Of a stretch of DNA of 64,000 bases, positions 43,847 to 54,521 are shown piece by piece. This DNA is from Pseudarthrobacter defluvii (GTDB lineage: Bacteria; Actinomycetota; Actinomycetes; Actinomycetales; Micrococcaceae): the NCBI RefSeq assembly GCF_030816725.1, contig NZ_JAUSYG010000001.1:1922001-1986000 (forward strand), given 5' to 3'. The notes below the pieces were generated by a model. That model ran no database searches. It was not told the DNA's origin and saw only the letters and a list, made by a program, of their open reading frames with translations. Numbering within the stretch: the first letter of the stretch is position 1; the number at the start of each line of letters is the position of its first letter. Made by a program: the position numbers and the translations under genes.

Positions 43847-44242
43847 TCAGCGGACCCCGACGAGGTCGACGACGAAGATCAGGGCTTCGTTCGGCGCAAT
43901 GGCTCCGCCTGCGCCACGTGAGCCGTAGGCCAGCTCTGACGGGATCTCCAGCCGGCGGCGGCCGCCCACCTTCATGCCCAGTAGACCCTGGTCCCAGCCC
44001 TGGATGACCTGGCCGACGCCCACGCGGAAGTCCAGCGGTGCACCGCGGCCCCAGGAGGCGTCGAACTCTTCCCCGGTGGACCAGGCAACGCCGACGTAGT
44101 GGGTGGAGACGGTGTCCCCTGCCTTGGCTTCCCTGCCGTCACCTTCGATGAGGTCAGTGATGACAAGTTCCGTGGGAACGTCGCCTTCCGGGAAATCAAT
44201 CTCAGGCTTCTGGCGGTCGAATTCCCGCTGTCCAAACGACAT
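43847..44242 (-). CDS. Cytoplasmic FKBP-type peptidyl-prolyl isomerase
   Basis: A 131-residue single-domain FKBP. It has VSTHYVGVAWSTGEEFDASW, FRVGVGQVIQGWDQGLLGMKVGGRRRLEIP, and AYGSRGAGGAIAPNEALIFVVDLVGV, with the usual active-site aromatic residues. No signal peptide, so cytoplasmic; assists proline-limited folding. GGAG about 7 bases before ATG 44242. The second FKBP gene of the pair, 63 bases after the lipoprotein gene. Confidence 0.92.
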   Translation of the reverse strand: MSFGQREFDRQKPEIDFPEGDVPTELVITDLIEGDGREAKAGDTVSTHYVGVAWSTGEEFDASWGRGAPLDFRVGVGQVIQGWDQGLLGMKVGGRRRLEIPSELAYGSRGAGGAIAPNEALIFVVDLVGVR

Positions 44243-44305
44243 GCTTACTCCTATCCGTGAATGCTGATGGTTGCCGCGAAGGACGCGGCATCCCTGTAAG
44301 TCTTG

Positions 44306-45274
44306 CTACTTGACCCCGAGGATGTCCACTACGAACACCAGGTCACCCTTGGCCTGCCCCTGGCCGGCATCACCATAGGCAAGATCCTTGGGGATGACCA
44401 GCAGCACACGGGAACCGACCGTCTTGCCGGTGAGGCCCTGGGTCCAGCCCTTGATAACGCCCGACAGCGGGAAGGTGGCGGGCTGGCCGCGGTCGAAGCT
44501 GGAGTCGAACTTCGTGCCGTCGCTGAGGTTGACGCCGACATAATTTACAGTCAGCGTGTCGGTTTCCTTGACGGTGGCGCCGGCGCCCTTGATCAGGTCC
44601 TGCGATACGAGCGACGTGGGCGGGGTTGCGCCCGCAACGCTGATTTCCGGAATGCCGTCCTTTTCCGTAACCGTGGGCAGTCCGGCCGGCGGCGTCACGG
44701 TTTCGCCTTGCGGCTTGTCCAGAACGGGGGTGGGGTCGGAAGCGGAGAGCACCTTGATGATGAGCAGCTGGGTGGGATCGGCAGCAGCACTCGGGCTGGG
44801 GCTGGCGCCGTCAGATGGGCTGGGGCTTGCCGGCGGTGCACTCTGCTGGCCGGGGACGGCAAGGGCGAGGCTGGATCCAACCTTGGCGCCGACGAAGGCG
44901 TTGTAGATCACGGCGCTGCTGGTCTTGAGCTCATCGTTCAGCTCCAGGCTTTCAGGCTCGTTGGGGAACGTATCCTCCAGCTGCGATCCATCCGTTCCGT
45001 TCAGGGCCAGGATGGAGATCTTGGCCACCTGGTTGGCCTTGACGGTGTCACCGCTTCCTTCGGAAACCACCTTGATGGTGGGCTGGGTAACGGCCAACGG
45101 CTTGTCGAAGTCCACACCCGGGGCCTTCTTGTCCCCATTGTCGGTCAGCTTGAGGGAGTCGAACTTTGCAGTCTCCCCGGCGGACTGGCTGCTGGGTTCG
45201 GGCTGGGAGGGTGTGCCTCCGCAGGCGGTCAGGAGCAGCAGGCCGGGAAGGAGGATTGCTAGTAGTCGGCGCAC
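44306..45274 (-). CDS. Lipoprotein FKBP-type peptidyl-prolyl isomerase
   Basis: A 322-residue exported FKBP. The signal ends LLLLTACGG (lipobox LTAC, Cys about 17). The C-terminal third is a full FKBP domain (TLTVNYVGVNLSDGTKFDSSF, PLSGVIKGWTQGLTGKTVGSRVLLVIP). The N-terminal part (about residues 35-165) is a divergent FKBP-like segment followed by a Ser/Pro-rich linker. It probably folds proteins outside the membrane. GTG 45274 is the only start giving the complete signal. Confidence 0.9.
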   Translation of the reverse strand: MRRLLAILLPGLLLLTACGGTPSQPEPSSQSAGETAKFDSLKLTDNGDKKAPGVDFDKPLAVTQPTIKVVSEGSGDTVKANQVAKISILALNGTDGSQLEDTFPNEPESLELNDELKTSSAVIYNAFVGAKVGSSLALAVPGQQSAPPASPSPSDGASPSPSAAADPTQLLIIKVLSASDPTPVLDKPQGETVTPPAGLPTVTEKDGIPEISVAGATPPTSLVSQDLIKGAGATVKETDTLTVNYVGVNLSDGTKFDSSFDRGQPATFPLSGVIKGWTQGLTGKTVGSRVLLVIPKDLAYGDAGQGQAKGDLVFVVDILGVK

Positions 45275-45387
45275 GTAGGAAAACTTTCGTCGGGGCAGGG
45301 TGGATACGGTGGTCCGCGTGGGCGGACATGGCCGTGGAGGAGTCCCGTTAAAAGGACCTTATCCAGAATAGACCCTGAAGCTGGACG

Positions 45388-46752
45388 TCAGCCCATAGAG
45401 TCCAGCAGCGCATCCACCCGCTCATCAGCGCTGCGGAACGGATCCTTGCACAGAATTGTCTGGTGGGCGCGGTCGTTTAACTTCAGGTGCACCCAGTCCA
45501 CCGTGTAGTCACGCCCCAGTTCCTGCGCCCGGCGGACAAAGTCCCCCCGGAGCTTGGCGCGCGTGGTTTGCGGCGGCGCGTCCACGGCTCCCTTGATGAC
45601 GGTGTCGTCGACTATCCGTCGCACCGCCCCGCGGGACTGCAGCAGGTAGAAGAGTCCGCGGCTGCGGGAGATGTCGTGGTACGTAAGGTCGAGCTGGGCG
45701 ATCCGGGGGGCCTCCATGCCCAGGCCGTGCCGTTCGCGGTAATTGTCCATCAGCTTCTTCTTGATGGCCCAGTCGATTTCGGTATCGATGCCCCGGGTGT
45801 CACCCGATTCGATGGCGTGGAGCGTGCGTTCCCAGAGATCAAGGATGGCCGGAACGTGCTGGTTGTGGGCGCCGTGCTCTTTGACGAAGGCCGTGACCTT
45901 GGTCAGGTACTCCTGCTGGATTTCGAGGGCGGTGAGTTGGCGGCCATTGGCAAGGCGGACCAGGGCGCGGCCGCTGAGGTCGTGTGAGATTTCCCGGATG
46001 CTGCGGATGGGGTTCTCCATCCTCATGTCGCGCATAATCACGCCCGCCTCGATCATCCGAAGGACCAGGTCCACCGTGCCAACCTTCATGAGTGCCGTTG
46101 CCTCGGACATGTTGGAGTCGCCGACGATGACGTGCAGGCGCCGGTAGAACTCAGCATCGGCGTGCGGCTCGTCCCTGGTGTTGATGATGGGCCGCGACCG
46201 GGTGGTGGCGGAGGAGACGCCCTCCCAAATGTGGTCTGCGCGCTGGGAAAATGCGTACGTCGCCCCGTGCGGAGTCTTCAGGATCTTTCCGGCTCCGGCG
46301 ATGAGCTGGCGGGTGACGAGGAACGGAATCAGGATCTCGGCAAGCCGGGAAAACTCGCCGCGCCGGGGAATCAGGTAGTTCTCGTGGCTGCCATACGAAT
46401 TGCCGGCGGAGTCCGTGTTGTTCTTGAACAGGTAGACGGTGCCGTTGAAACCTTCAGCGGCCAGCCGCGCCTGTGCCTCGTCCACCAGGTCGTCAAGGAT
46501 GAGCTCACCGGCACGGTCGTGGGCGATCAGCTGGGCAAGGTCGTCGCATTCCGCCGTCGCGTACTCGGGGTGGGACCCCACATCGAGGTACAGCCGTGAG
46601 CCGTTGGTAAGGAACACGTTGGACGAGCGGCCCCAGCTGACCACCTTGCGGAAGAGGTAACGGGCCACCTCCTCGGGAGCAAGAGGCCTGGAGTCCGGGC
46701 TCGAGTAAGAGATCCCGAACTCGGTTTCGATACCGAAGATTCTCTTGTCCAT
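45388..46752 (-). CDS. pafA: Pup-protein ligase PafA
   Basis: A 454-residue carboxylate-amine ligase of the glutamine-synthetase-like fold. It has the N-terminal [11 protein letters not shown] (ATP/Mg glutamates), [31 protein letters not shown] and the C-terminal region [12 protein letters not shown]. It joins the C-terminal glutamate of deamidated Pup to lysines of target proteins using ATP. AGGAGG precedes ATG 46752. It follows prcA by 9 bases, so the operon continues. Confidence 0.97.
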   Translation of the reverse strand: MDKRIFGIETEFGISYSSPDSRPLAPEEVARYLFRKVVSWGRSSNVFLTNGSRLYLDVGSHPEYATAECDDLAQLIAHDRAGELILDDLVDEAQARLAAEGFNGTVYLFKNNTDSAGNSYGSHENYLIPRRGEFSRLAEILIPFLVTRQLIAGAGKILKTPHGATYAFSQRADHIWEGVSSATTRSRPIINTRDEPHADAEFYRRLHVIVGDSNMSEATALMKVGTVDLVLRMIEAGVIMRDMRMENPIRSIREISHDLSGRALVRLANGRQLTALEIQQEYLTKVTAFVKEHGAHNQHVPAILDLWERTLHAIESGDTRGIDTEIDWAIKKKLMDNYRERHGLGMEAPRIAQLDLTYHDISRSRGLFYLLQSRGAVRRIVDDTVIKGAVDAPPQTTRAKLRGDFVRRAQELGRDYTVDWVHLKLNDRAHQTILCKDPFRSADERVDALLDSMG

Positions 46753-46761
46753 GTGGTCCTC

Positions 46762-47472
46762 CTAGGCCAGCAGTGCTGAGATGTCCGCGTCGTTCAACCT
46801 GCGGAAGGCGCGCCGGGTGCCGCGTGCGCTTTCCGAAAGCCTGTCCAGCATGGCCACCTCGAGTGCACTCGGCGGCAGCGGCGCCACCGGCTGGTCCCCC
46901 TCCTGGGCAGGCGTCAGGCCCTTCAATGCCAGCCGCACGGCGTCGGCGAAGCCAAGGGTGGCCTCCCAGCCGGCCCCGATGGCCGATGACACCTTTTCTG
47001 CCTGTCCGCCCATCACCACGAAGCTGTGCTCGTCGGCGATGGACCCATCAAACGTCAGCCGGTACAGGTGGTCTTCGGCCTGGCTGGGGCCTACCTCGGC
47101 GACGGCAAGTTCCACCTCGAACGGCTTCTGCTCGGCGGTGAAGACGGCGCCCAGGCTCTGCGCGTACACGCTGGCCAGGCCGCGGGCGGTCACATCTTCC
47201 CGGTCGTAGGAGTAACCGCGGACATCGGCGTAGCGGACGCCGGCCTGGCGAAGGCTCTCGAATTCGTTGTACTTGCCCACAGCGGCGAACGCGATCTTGT
47301 CATAGATTTCGCCGATCTTGTGGAGGGACGGCGAAGGGTTCTCGGCGACGAGTGCAATGCCGTCGGCGCAGCTGATAACAACCACGGACCGGCCCCGGGC
47401 GATGCCTTTCCGGGCAAAGTCCGCGCGGTCCTTCATCAGTTGTTCGGGCGACACATAGAACTGCTGGGTCAT
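46762..47472 (-). CDS. prcA: Proteasome alpha subunit
   Basis: A 236-residue alpha-type subunit. It has the gating N terminus MTQQFYVSPEQLMKDRADFARKGIARG, the fold sequence VVVISCADGIALVAENP, and KIGEIYDKIAFAAVGKYNEFE. Forms the outer rings of the 20S core, which dock Arc. GGGAGG upstream of ATG 47472. The gap to prcB is 1 base. Confidence 0.97.
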   Translation of the reverse strand: MTQQFYVSPEQLMKDRADFARKGIARGRSVVVISCADGIALVAENPSPSLHKIGEIYDKIAFAAVGKYNEFESLRQAGVRYADVRGYSYDREDVTARGLASVYAQSLGAVFTAEQKPFEVELAVAEVGPSQAEDHLYRLTFDGSIADEHSFVVMGGQAEKVSSAIGAGWEATLGFADAVRLALKGLTPAQEGDQPVAPLPPSALEVAMLDRLSESARGTRRAFRRLNDADISALLA

Positions 47473-47473
47473 C

Positions 47474-48295
47474 TCAGGCCTCCCGTCCGGCGATGGTGCG
47501 TGCTTCGATCACGCTGCGGGACGCAGCCGCAAGTTCAGGCTCCGGAACCCGGCGGGCTCCCGTCCTGTCCACTGTGTAAACGACAGGCCACAGCTGCCGG
47601 ACCGTGTCCGGGCCGCCCGTGGCGGAATCGTCGTCCGCGGCGTCATACAGGGACTCCACCGCAACGGACAGTGCCTCTGCCGCAGTGAGGTTGGGCCGCC
47701 ACAGCTTCTTCAGGGCGCCGCGGGCGAAGACGGAACCGGAACCCACCGTGTGGTGTTCGTGTTCCTCGTACCGGCCCCCGGTGACGTCATAGGAAAACAG
47801 CCGGCCAACACCGGCTGTGGTGTCGAAACCGGCGAAGAGAGGAACAACCGCCAAACCCTGCAGGGCCAGTGGAAGGTTGCCCCTGATCATGGCTCCGAGC
47901 CGGTTGGCCTTGCCCTCAAGGCTCAGCTGGGTGCCTTCGATCTTCTCGTAGTGTTCGAGTTCAACCTGGAAGAGCCGGGTCAGGTCAATCGCGATGCCTG
48001 CTGTTCCCGCGATGCCGAGGACCGAGAAGTGGTCTGCAGGAAAGACTTTCTCGATGTGCCTGCTGGCGATGACGTTTCCCATGGTGGCCCGCCGGTCCCC
48101 CGCCATCAGGACACCGCCGCCGTAGCTCATGGCAACGATGGTGGTGGCATGTGGGACCTGCACCGGCGCAGCCGCAGACGCGCCACCTTGAAGGGACCGG
48201 TTGAAGGGCAGCAGCTCCGGCCGGTCCCGTAGAAGGTGCTCGGTAAAGGACGAGGTGGCATTGGCGGCTACCTGGTTGGCGGTTGATTCCTGCAC
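47474..48295 (-). CDS. prcB: Proteasome beta subunit (catalytic)
   Basis: A 273-residue Ntn hydrolase precursor. A 50-residue propeptide precedes the self-cleavage site, giving Thr51 as nucleophile ([11 protein letters not shown]), with GDRRATMGN and the catalytic Lys region typical of beta subunits following. Forms the inner rings and the protease sites. GTG 48295 has AAGGAG 6 bases upstream. Lies between pup and prcA. Confidence 0.97.
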   Translation of the reverse strand: MQESTANQVAANATSSFTEHLLRDRPELLPFNRSLQGGASAAAPVQVPHATTIVAMSYGGGVLMAGDRRATMGNVIASRHIEKVFPADHFSVLGIAGTAGIAIDLTRLFQVELEHYEKIEGTQLSLEGKANRLGAMIRGNLPLALQGLAVVPLFAGFDTTAGVGRLFSYDVTGGRYEEHEHHTVGSGSVFARGALKKLWRPNLTAAEALSVAVESLYDAADDDSATGGPDTVRQLWPVVYTVDRTGARRVPEPELAAASRSVIEARTIAGREA

Positions 48296-48375
48296 TCATC
48301 ACTCCTTGAACGTGGTACTTCAACGTCGGTACAGATCCCGGCCTCCCGCGGCTTCCGCCACCTTCCGGGTCCGGG

Positions 48376-48579
48376 TTACTGGCCGCCCTTTTGGACGAAT
48401 GCCCGGACGAATTCCTCGGCGTTGGATTCCAGGACGCCGTCGATCTCGTCGAGCAGGTCATCCACGCCTTCGGTCGATGCCGAAGCCTGCGCCTCGGGAG
48501 GTGCCGGGGGTGCCTCGGGGATGTCTTCGTCGACCTGGCTGTCGCGTGACTGGGGCTGTTGCTGCTCCTGGCCTGCCAT
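48376..48579 (-). CDS. pup: Prokaryotic ubiquitin-like protein Pup
   Basis: A 67-residue, largely disordered modifier. Length and sequence are typical: Gln-rich start AGQEQQQPQSRD, Pro/Ala/Glu-rich middle, the Arc-binding helix DDLLDEIDGVLESNAEEFVRAFV and the end QKGGQ. The terminal Gln means Dop must deamidate it to Glu before PafA can attach it. AAGGAGGG 7-8 bases before ATG 48579 fixes the start; 18 extra upstream codons are open but not family-like. Confidence 0.97.
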   Translation of the reverse strand: MAGQEQQQPQSRDSQVDEDIPEAPPAPPEAQASASTEGVDDLLDEIDGVLESNAEEFVRAFVQKGGQ

Positions 48580-48663
48580 TGGTTTCCCTCCTTCTTCCTT
48601 CGGTGGATCCGGCGGATCCTCCGATATGCCCATCCTGCCACGGGACGGGCGTTCCGGCGCGGT

Positions 48664-50337
48664 TTACGCCGCAGGCGGAGTGCTGTTGTGTCCCAGCAGT
48701 TCCCCGAGGAACGGCCCCGCTTCCCGATAGCGTTCAAACAACGCTCCGGTCAGGGCTTTGGTTCCCCTCAGGGGCTCCCGGGTGGGCACGCGCTGAAGCC
48801 GGCCGTAGCCAGGAACATCAAAGATGACAGAGTCCCAGCTTGCCCCCACCACGTCCTTGCCAAAGCTGCTGATGCACTTTCCCCGGAAGAAGGCCCGGGT
48901 GTCGGCCGGGGGCTCTGCCACGGCAGCGGCGACGGCGGCATCGTCCACGACACGCTGCATCCGGTTCCTGGAGAGCAGGCGGTAGTAGAGGCCCTTTTCC
49001 GGCCTGATATCGGCCCATTGCAGATCCACCAGTCCCAGCCGCGCATCGTCCCATTCCAGTCCGTCACGCTGGCGGTAGCCCTCCAGGAGGGAAAGTTTGG
49101 CCACCCACTCGACGGACGTGGCAGCAGCGGCCCTGTCACCGTCGAGTTGGGTGAGGACGGAGGCCCACCGTTCCAGGACCTCGTGGGTATGGCCGTCACC
49201 GTCCACCGCGTCACCCACGCCGGTGTCCTGGGCAAGTTTCGCCGCAGCCTCGTGGTACATCCACTGAAGGTCCAGGGCGGTGACGCGCCTCCCGTCGAGC
49301 AGGCGCACCGTTGCGGTCAGGGAGGTGTCGTGGCTGACCGTTTTGAGGGCCGCGACGGGTTCATAGACTTCGATTCTGGGAGCAAGCCCCGCTTCGATGA
49401 GGCTGAGGACCATCGCCGCGGTGCCGAACTTGAGGTAATTGGACACCTGGCTGAGGTTCGCGTCACCGATGATCACGTGCAGGCGCCGGTATTTGTCGGC
49501 GGTGGAGTGCGGTTCGTCCCTGGTGTTGATGATGGGCCTGCGGATGGTGGTTTCAAGGCCAACTTCAGCCTCGAAGAAGTCTGCCCGCTGGCTGATTTGG
49601 AAGCCGGGGATTGAGCTGTCCTGTCCGAGTCCCAGGCGGCCGGCCCCGCAGACCACCTGGCGGCTCACGAAAAACGGGGTCAGCCCGCGCACGATGTCCC
49701 CGAACGGCACCGACCTGGGCATGAGGTAGTTCTCGTGCGAACCGTAGGAGACTGATTTGTTGTCCGTGTTGTTCTTGTACAGGTTGACCGGTGGCAGGGC
49801 CGGGTCCAACGCCAGGCGCCGCACCGCGGCGAGCCCCACCAGGTCACCGGCGGCGTCCCACGCGACGGCGTCCCGCGGGTTGGTGACCTCGGGGCTGGAG
49901 TACTCAGGGTGGGCGTGGTCAACGTACAGCCTGGCCCCGTTGCCCAGGACCATGTTCATCAGCAGCGTCCCGGATTCGTCCTGGCCGTCGAGCTCGAGTT
50001 CCTCACGGCCGTAGGCCAGGGCCACTGCTTCCGCGTCGAGCACCGGCGGCTGGTCGGTCAGCTGGCTGGGGTGTGCCGCGCCCCTGTCAACTGTCCAGCC
50101 GCGGGCGTCATGCAGCGGCTCTTCATCGGTGTAGTCCCAGCGGGTTTCGGCTCCCCCTGCCGCGCGCTGCCGGGTGACCTGCGCGTAGGCCTGCACCACC
50201 CGGGCACTCATCATCGTGGCGTTGGCGGAAGGTGCGGAAGGAGCGTGGATGCCGTATTCCGTTTCCGCTCCCATGACCCGCATGGCCCCGCCGACGGGAA
50301 GCGCTTCCCCGCCGGCGGCTCCCTGTGCACCCGTCAC
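48664..50337 (-). CDS. dop: Deamidase/depupylase Dop
   Basis: A 557-residue paralogue of PafA that converts Pup-Gln to Pup-Glu and removes Pup from substrates. It has [66 protein letters not shown] and the conserved Asp in the Dop loop region. GTG 50337 overlaps the arc stop by 4 bases (GTGA), supporting coupling. The family-like N terminus begins at the inner ATG 50283, so the first 18 residues are either a real extension or not translated. Confidence 0.95.
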   Translation of the reverse strand: MTGAQGAAGGEALPVGGAMRVMGAETEYGIHAPSAPSANATMMSARVVQAYAQVTRQRAAGGAETRWDYTDEEPLHDARGWTVDRGAAHPSQLTDQPPVLDAEAVALAYGREELELDGQDESGTLLMNMVLGNGARLYVDHAHPEYSSPEVTNPRDAVAWDAAGDLVGLAAVRRLALDPALPPVNLYKNNTDNKSVSYGSHENYLMPRSVPFGDIVRGLTPFFVSRQVVCGAGRLGLGQDSSIPGFQISQRADFFEAEVGLETTIRRPIINTRDEPHSTADKYRRLHVIIGDANLSQVSNYLKFGTAAMVLSLIEAGLAPRIEVYEPVAALKTVSHDTSLTATVRLLDGRRVTALDLQWMYHEAAAKLAQDTGVGDAVDGDGHTHEVLERWASVLTQLDGDRAAAATSVEWVAKLSLLEGYRQRDGLEWDDARLGLVDLQWADIRPEKGLYYRLLSRNRMQRVVDDAAVAAAVAEPPADTRAFFRGKCISSFGKDVVGASWDSVIFDVPGYGRLQRVPTREPLRGTKALTGALFERYREAGPFLGELLGHNSTPPAA

Positions 50338-52085
50338 AGATACTGTCCTGTGGTTGGCATGGTCTCGATGGACTTGCCCGGCTCCTGGCCGGCCTTGCCC
50401 TGGACGATGGTACGGATGTAGGTGATCCGTTCGCCCTTCTTTCCGGAGATCCGTGCCCAGTCATCCGGGTTGGTGGTGTTGGGCATATCCTCGTGTTCGC
50501 GGAACTCGTCCACCACCGCGCGCAGCAGGTGCTCAATCCGGAGGCCCTTTTGGTGTGTGGTCAGCAGGTCCTTGATGGCGTACTTCTTGGCCCGGTCCAC
50601 CACGTTCTGGACCACAGCCCCGGAGTTGAAGTCCTTGAAGTACAGCATTTCGGTGTCACCGTTGGCATAGGTGACCTCCAGGAACTCGTTGGACTTATCG
50701 GTGGAGTACATGGCTTCCACTGTGCGCTGGACCATGGCGTCCACTGTGGCCTGGACGTCCCCGCTGTGCTCGGCCAGGTCCGATTCGTGGAACGGGAGAT
50801 CCGGCGTGATGTATTTGTTGAAGATGTCCGCCGCAGCTTCCGCGTCGGGCCTCTGGATCTTGACCTTGACGTCAAGCCGGCCGGGCCGGAGGATCGCGGG
50901 GTCGATCATGTCCTCGCGGTTGGACGCCCCGATGACGATGACGTTGTCGAGGCGCTCTACGCCGTCAATCTCGCTGAGGAGCTGCGGCACGATGGTGGTC
51001 TCGACGTCGGACGAGATGCCGGTGCCGCGGGTGCGGAACAGCGAGTCCATCTCGTCAAAGAACACCACCACGGGGCTGCCGTCCGAAGCCTTTTCCCGGG
51101 CGCGGGAGAAAATCAGTCGGATGTGACGCTCCGTTTCACCCACGTACTTGTCAAGGAGCTCCGGACCTTTGATGTTGAGGAAGTAGCTCTTCAAGTCGAT
51201 GTTCCCCGAGCGCTCCGCTGCACGGGCGGCGAGGGAGTTGGCAACGGCCTTGGCGATCAAGGTCTTGCCGCAGCCCGGAGGACCGTACAGGAGGATACCT
51301 TTGGGCGCTTTGAGGCCATGCTCCCGGTAGAGGTCCGGGTGCAGGAAGGGCAGTTCGACGGCGTCCCGGATCTGCTCGATTTGCGGGCCAAGGCCGCCAA
51401 TGTCCTCGTAGGTGATGTCCGGTACTTCCTCGAGGACGAGGTTTTCCACCTCCGAGCGGGGCACCTTCTCCAGTGCATATCCGGTCCGTGAATCCACGGA
51501 GAGGGCGTCGCCAACCCGGAGTTTCTCGGACAGGAGGGCACCCGACAGCCGGACAACCCGTTCCTCGTCGGCGCGGCCCACTACAAGGGCGCGGTCGCGG
51601 CCCAGCATTTCCTTCAGGGTGGCAAGCTCGCCCGCGCGTTCGTAGCCGAGTCCGGCCACGATCAGGAGTGCTTCGTTCAGCAGGACCTCCTGCCCCACCG
51701 CGAGCTGGTTGATGTTCACCAGGGGGCTGATGCCAACGCGCATCTTCCGCCCGGCGTTGAAGATGTCCACCGATTCCTCGGTGGCGGCCTGGCCGCTGCT
51801 GCCCGGAGCGGGCTGCCGCCTGGGATTGATCTGGAGGATGGTGCCGAAGCTGTAGGGCGGCTGCCCTTCCTGGTCCAGGGCGTTTTTCAGCCGGAGGATC
51901 TCTGCCTTCGCAGTCTCAAGCATGCTGACCAGCTTGGCGTTGTTTTGCGTTGCCGCTGCCAGCTGGCGGTCGATATGCCTGAGCTTGTCCCGAAGTATGT
52001 TGACCTGGCGGTCAGCAACCGAGAGGTCGTTGGCGGCAGACTGCTCTGCCGGTGTACGTCCGGAGTCCTGGTTTGGTGTCTCCAT
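50334..52085 (-). CDS. arc: Proteasome-associated AAA ATPase ARC/Mpa
   Basis: A 583-residue hexameric unfoldase. It has an N-terminal coiled coil that binds Pup (about residues 20-70), tandem OB folds, and an AAA domain with GPPGCGKT (Walker A), [10 protein letters not shown] (Walker B) and the sensor/arginine finger region [15 protein letters not shown]. It ends TGQYL, the C-terminal docking motif for the alpha ring. AGGAAGGGG lies upstream of ATG 52085. First gene of arc-dop-pup-prcBA-pafA. Confidence 0.97.
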   Translation of the reverse strand: METPNQDSGRTPAEQSAANDLSVADRQVNILRDKLRHIDRQLAAATQNNAKLVSMLETAKAEILRLKNALDQEGQPPYSFGTILQINPRRQPAPGSSGQAATEESVDIFNAGRKMRVGISPLVNINQLAVGQEVLLNEALLIVAGLGYERAGELATLKEMLGRDRALVVGRADEERVVRLSGALLSEKLRVGDALSVDSRTGYALEKVPRSEVENLVLEEVPDITYEDIGGLGPQIEQIRDAVELPFLHPDLYREHGLKAPKGILLYGPPGCGKTLIAKAVANSLAARAAERSGNIDLKSYFLNIKGPELLDKYVGETERHIRLIFSRAREKASDGSPVVVFFDEMDSLFRTRGTGISSDVETTIVPQLLSEIDGVERLDNVIVIGASNREDMIDPAILRPGRLDVKVKIQRPDAEAAADIFNKYITPDLPFHESDLAEHSGDVQATVDAMVQRTVEAMYSTDKSNEFLEVTYANGDTEMLYFKDFNSGAVVQNVVDRAKKYAIKDLLTTHQKGLRIEHLLRAVVDEFREHEDMPNTTNPDDWARISGKKGERITYIRTIVQGKAGQEPGKSIETMPTTGQYL

Positions 52086-52167
52086 GATGTATCAGCCCCT
52101 TCCTGCGCTTCTCTTAAGACATTAGCCCCAAGATGGCGGGTAGGGATGGAGACTCCCGAAATGTGGA

Positions 52168-53232
52168 CTAGTTCGTAACCTCGGGCGTGTCCACTACGTT
52201 GGTGCCCGCGATGGCGTCTCGGGCGGCCCGCCGGAGTTTCTTGTCTGACACGGCCCGCTCCCCTACCGCACCGGGGGTCCAGGCGTTGACATCCTCTTCG
52301 TTAAACTCCGTCTTGGACGGGCGGCGCTTGACCGAAATGCCGGTAACGCCATCGGCGAGCCGCCGGGTGACCAGCAGGAACCCGGTGTGGGCCACCATGC
52401 GGTGGTCGGGGCGAACGGCGAGGCCTTCAAGGTGCCAGCCGCGGACCATCGACTCCCAGGCGTCAGGTTCGGTGAAGCGCCCGTCCGCACGGATGGCTTC
52501 CGCCGTGCGGGAAAGCTGGGTGACCGTGGCAACGTAGTTGATCCAGACACCGCCGGGGGCCAGGACAGTGGCGACGGCGTCGAGGCATTCCCACGGCGCC
52601 AGCATGTCCAGGACAACTCGGTCCACGGAACCGGGTTCTTCGGCTTTGACCACTTCCTCCTGGAAGTCACCGAGGGAGATCTGCCAGGCGGGGTGCGGGC
52701 CGCCGAAGATGGTCTCCACGTTTCCGCGGGCAATGTCCGCGAATTCCTCCCGCCGCTCGAAGGAGTGCAGGTAGCCGCTGTCCCCCACGGCGCGGAGCAG
52801 GGAGATGGAGAGGGCGCCGGAGCCGACGCCGGCCTCCACCACGCGTGCGCCGGGGAAGATGTCGGCCATGGTGACGATCTGGCCTGCATCCTTGGGATAG
52901 ACGACGGCGGCGCCGCGCGGCATGGAGAGCACGAAGTCGGAGAGCAGGGGACGGAGGGTCTGGTACTGCTGGCCCACGTTGTTCACCACAACGGAGCCGT
53001 CGACCTTGCCGATGATCTCGTCGTGGTTCAGGAAGCCGCGGTGGGTGTGGAATGCGCCGCCGCGTTCAAGCGTGATGGTGTTCATGCGGCCACGCTCGTC
53101 AGTGAGCTGGACGCGTTCGCCTTCGCGGAAGGGCCCGCGTCGACGGGCAGCTCCCACCGGCTGCGAGCCGCCGGCGGCAGCACCGGCTTGCGCTGCTCCG
53201 TTGGCGTCGTTGACGGCAGTTTCGCTGCTCAT
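52168..53232 (-). CDS. trmI: tRNA (adenine-N1)-methyltransferase TrmI
   Basis: A 354-residue SAM enzyme that makes m1A58 in tRNA. It has an N-terminal beta domain (GERVQLTDERGRMNTITL), the SAM motif VVEAGVGSGALSISLLRAVG, and the catalytic Asp region RVVLDMLAPWECLD. The N-terminal 40 residues are Ala/Gly-rich. ATG 53232 (MSSETAV) with GAGGGA upstream is chosen over the longer frame. The gene commonly precedes arc in actinobacteria, as here. Confidence 0.93.
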   Translation of the reverse strand: MSSETAVNDANGAAQAGAAAGGSQPVGAARRRGPFREGERVQLTDERGRMNTITLERGGAFHTHRGFLNHDEIIGKVDGSVVVNNVGQQYQTLRPLLSDFVLSMPRGAAVVYPKDAGQIVTMADIFPGARVVEAGVGSGALSISLLRAVGDSGYLHSFERREEFADIARGNVETIFGGPHPAWQISLGDFQEEVVKAEEPGSVDRVVLDMLAPWECLDAVATVLAPGGVWINYVATVTQLSRTAEAIRADGRFTEPDAWESMVRGWHLEGLAVRPDHRMVAHTGFLLVTRRLADGVTGISVKRRPSKTEFNEEDVNAWTPGAVGERAVSDKKLRRAARDAIAGTNVVDTPEVTN

Positions 53233-53330
53233 GATTTTTCCCTCGCTCCTGTAAACCTGTTGTGCCGCGGCCGGACAATCCCCTGGGACAGTGTGGCTTT
53301 TCGGCGGCAATGCACGACCGGCAGGTAACT

Positions 53331-54521
53331 CTACCGGGTCTGGCCTTGGGGGTGCCTATCGTTGCGCTGGCGCTTTCCGGTGATGGCAGCGAGGACGGCG
53401 TCCTGGGTCAGCAGTCCGGTGACTGCGCCGTTGTGGTCCACCACTGCATAATGGCGTCCCTCAAGCTGCGACAGGAACTGGATCAGCTCCTGTCCTTTGG
53501 ACCACTCGGGTACGTAGGCACCCGCCGCCAGGGGGAATGATACGGCGGTGATGGGGGTGGTATCGGCCGCCACAGCCGGCACTGAGGCCAGCGCGTCCGG
53601 GTCCACCACGGCCTGCGGCCGGCCATCCGTTCCGCAGACCACCACGGATTTTGTTCCTGCTGCCCCCAGGCGGAGGGCGTCCCGGACCGTGCCCGTGGCA
53701 GGGATCCCCGCGGCCGGCGTCGACAACGCCGCGGCGCTGACCAGCGGGAGCCGGCCGCGCAGCGTGCCTTGCTGGATGGATGCCGAAGCCCCCATCCAGA
53801 GGAACCCGCCCACCAGGATGGTGATCATGAGGAGGCTGAAGTCGGGCTGGTCACCGGCAAGGAACGGGCGAAGGAGGAACCAGTAGGCGATGGCCAGGAC
53901 GATGATCCGGCCGCCCCAGCCGGCCGCCACGGTTCCCTTCGCCTGGCTTCCGGTGGCCTTCCAGACAATGGATTCGACCAGCCGGCCGCCGTCCAGGGGC
54001 AGACCCGGCAGGACGTTGAAGACGCCGATCAGGAAGTTCGCCCACATGAAGATGTTCGTCAGGATTTCCGCAACGCTTCCCAGGCTGTCGGTGCCAAGCA
54101 GCAGCCAGGCTCCGCCCGCCAGGACGAAGTTGGCGGCCGGCCCGGCCAACGCCACCAGCACGGACCGGCCCGGGGACGACGTGAAGCTTTCAAACTGGGT
54201 ATGCCCGCCCCAAAGGTTAAGGACGATCTTTTGCGTAGGCCACCCGTAGATTTTCGCCGTCAGGGCATGCGCGAGTTCGTGGACAAGGACTGAGATCAGG
54301 AGCAGGACGGCGTACGCGAAGGCCACGAGGTAGGCGCTCATGCCCAGCATCGGGTTGTTCCGTGCCAGCACAGGACCGTAGACAATCACGGTGAAAGCCG
54401 CAATGACGAACCACGAATAGGCGAGGACGACCGGGACGCCCGCGATGCGCCCCAGCGGGATCCCTTCACGGCGCGCCGGGTTGTCCGGTTTTGCGCGCTG
54501 GGCGTCGCCGGGATCAGCCAT
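53331..54521 (-). CDS. Site-2 protease family protein (M50) with CBS domains
   Basis: A 396-residue membrane metalloprotease. The HELAHA zinc motif lies at residues 81-86 and the third ligand in FNVLPGLPLDGGRLVE. About six helices precede a C-terminal CBS-domain pair (TVRDALRLGAAGTKSVVV, YAVVDHNGAVTGLLTQDAVL), so activity may respond to a nucleotide. Substrate unknown. ATG 54521 overlaps the HAD stop by 8 bases, so the two genes are coupled. Confidence 0.92.
   Translation of the reverse strand: MADPGDAQRAKPDNPARREGIPLGRIAGVPVVLAYSWFVIAAFTVIVYGPVLARNNPMLGMSAYLVAFAYAVLLLISVLVHELAHALTAKIYGWPTQKIVLNLWGGHTQFESFTSSPGRSVLVALAGPAANFVLAGGAWLLLGTDSLGSVAEILTNIFMWANFLIGVFNVLPGLPLDGGRLVESIVWKATGSQAKGTVAAGWGGRIIVLAIAYWFLLRPFLAGDQPDFSLLMITILVGGFLWMGASASIQQGTLRGRLPLVSAAALSTPAAGIPATGTVRDALRLGAAGTKSVVVCGTDGRPQAVVDPDALASVPAVAADTTPITAVSFPLAAGAYVPEWSKGQELIQFLSQLEGRHYAVVDHNGAVTGLLTQDAVLAAITGKRQRNDRHPQGQTR

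Noticed and set aside
48580..48633. Longer N terminus for Pup
   Set aside because: Upstream codons do not resemble Pup, and AAGGAGGG sits just before ATG 48579.
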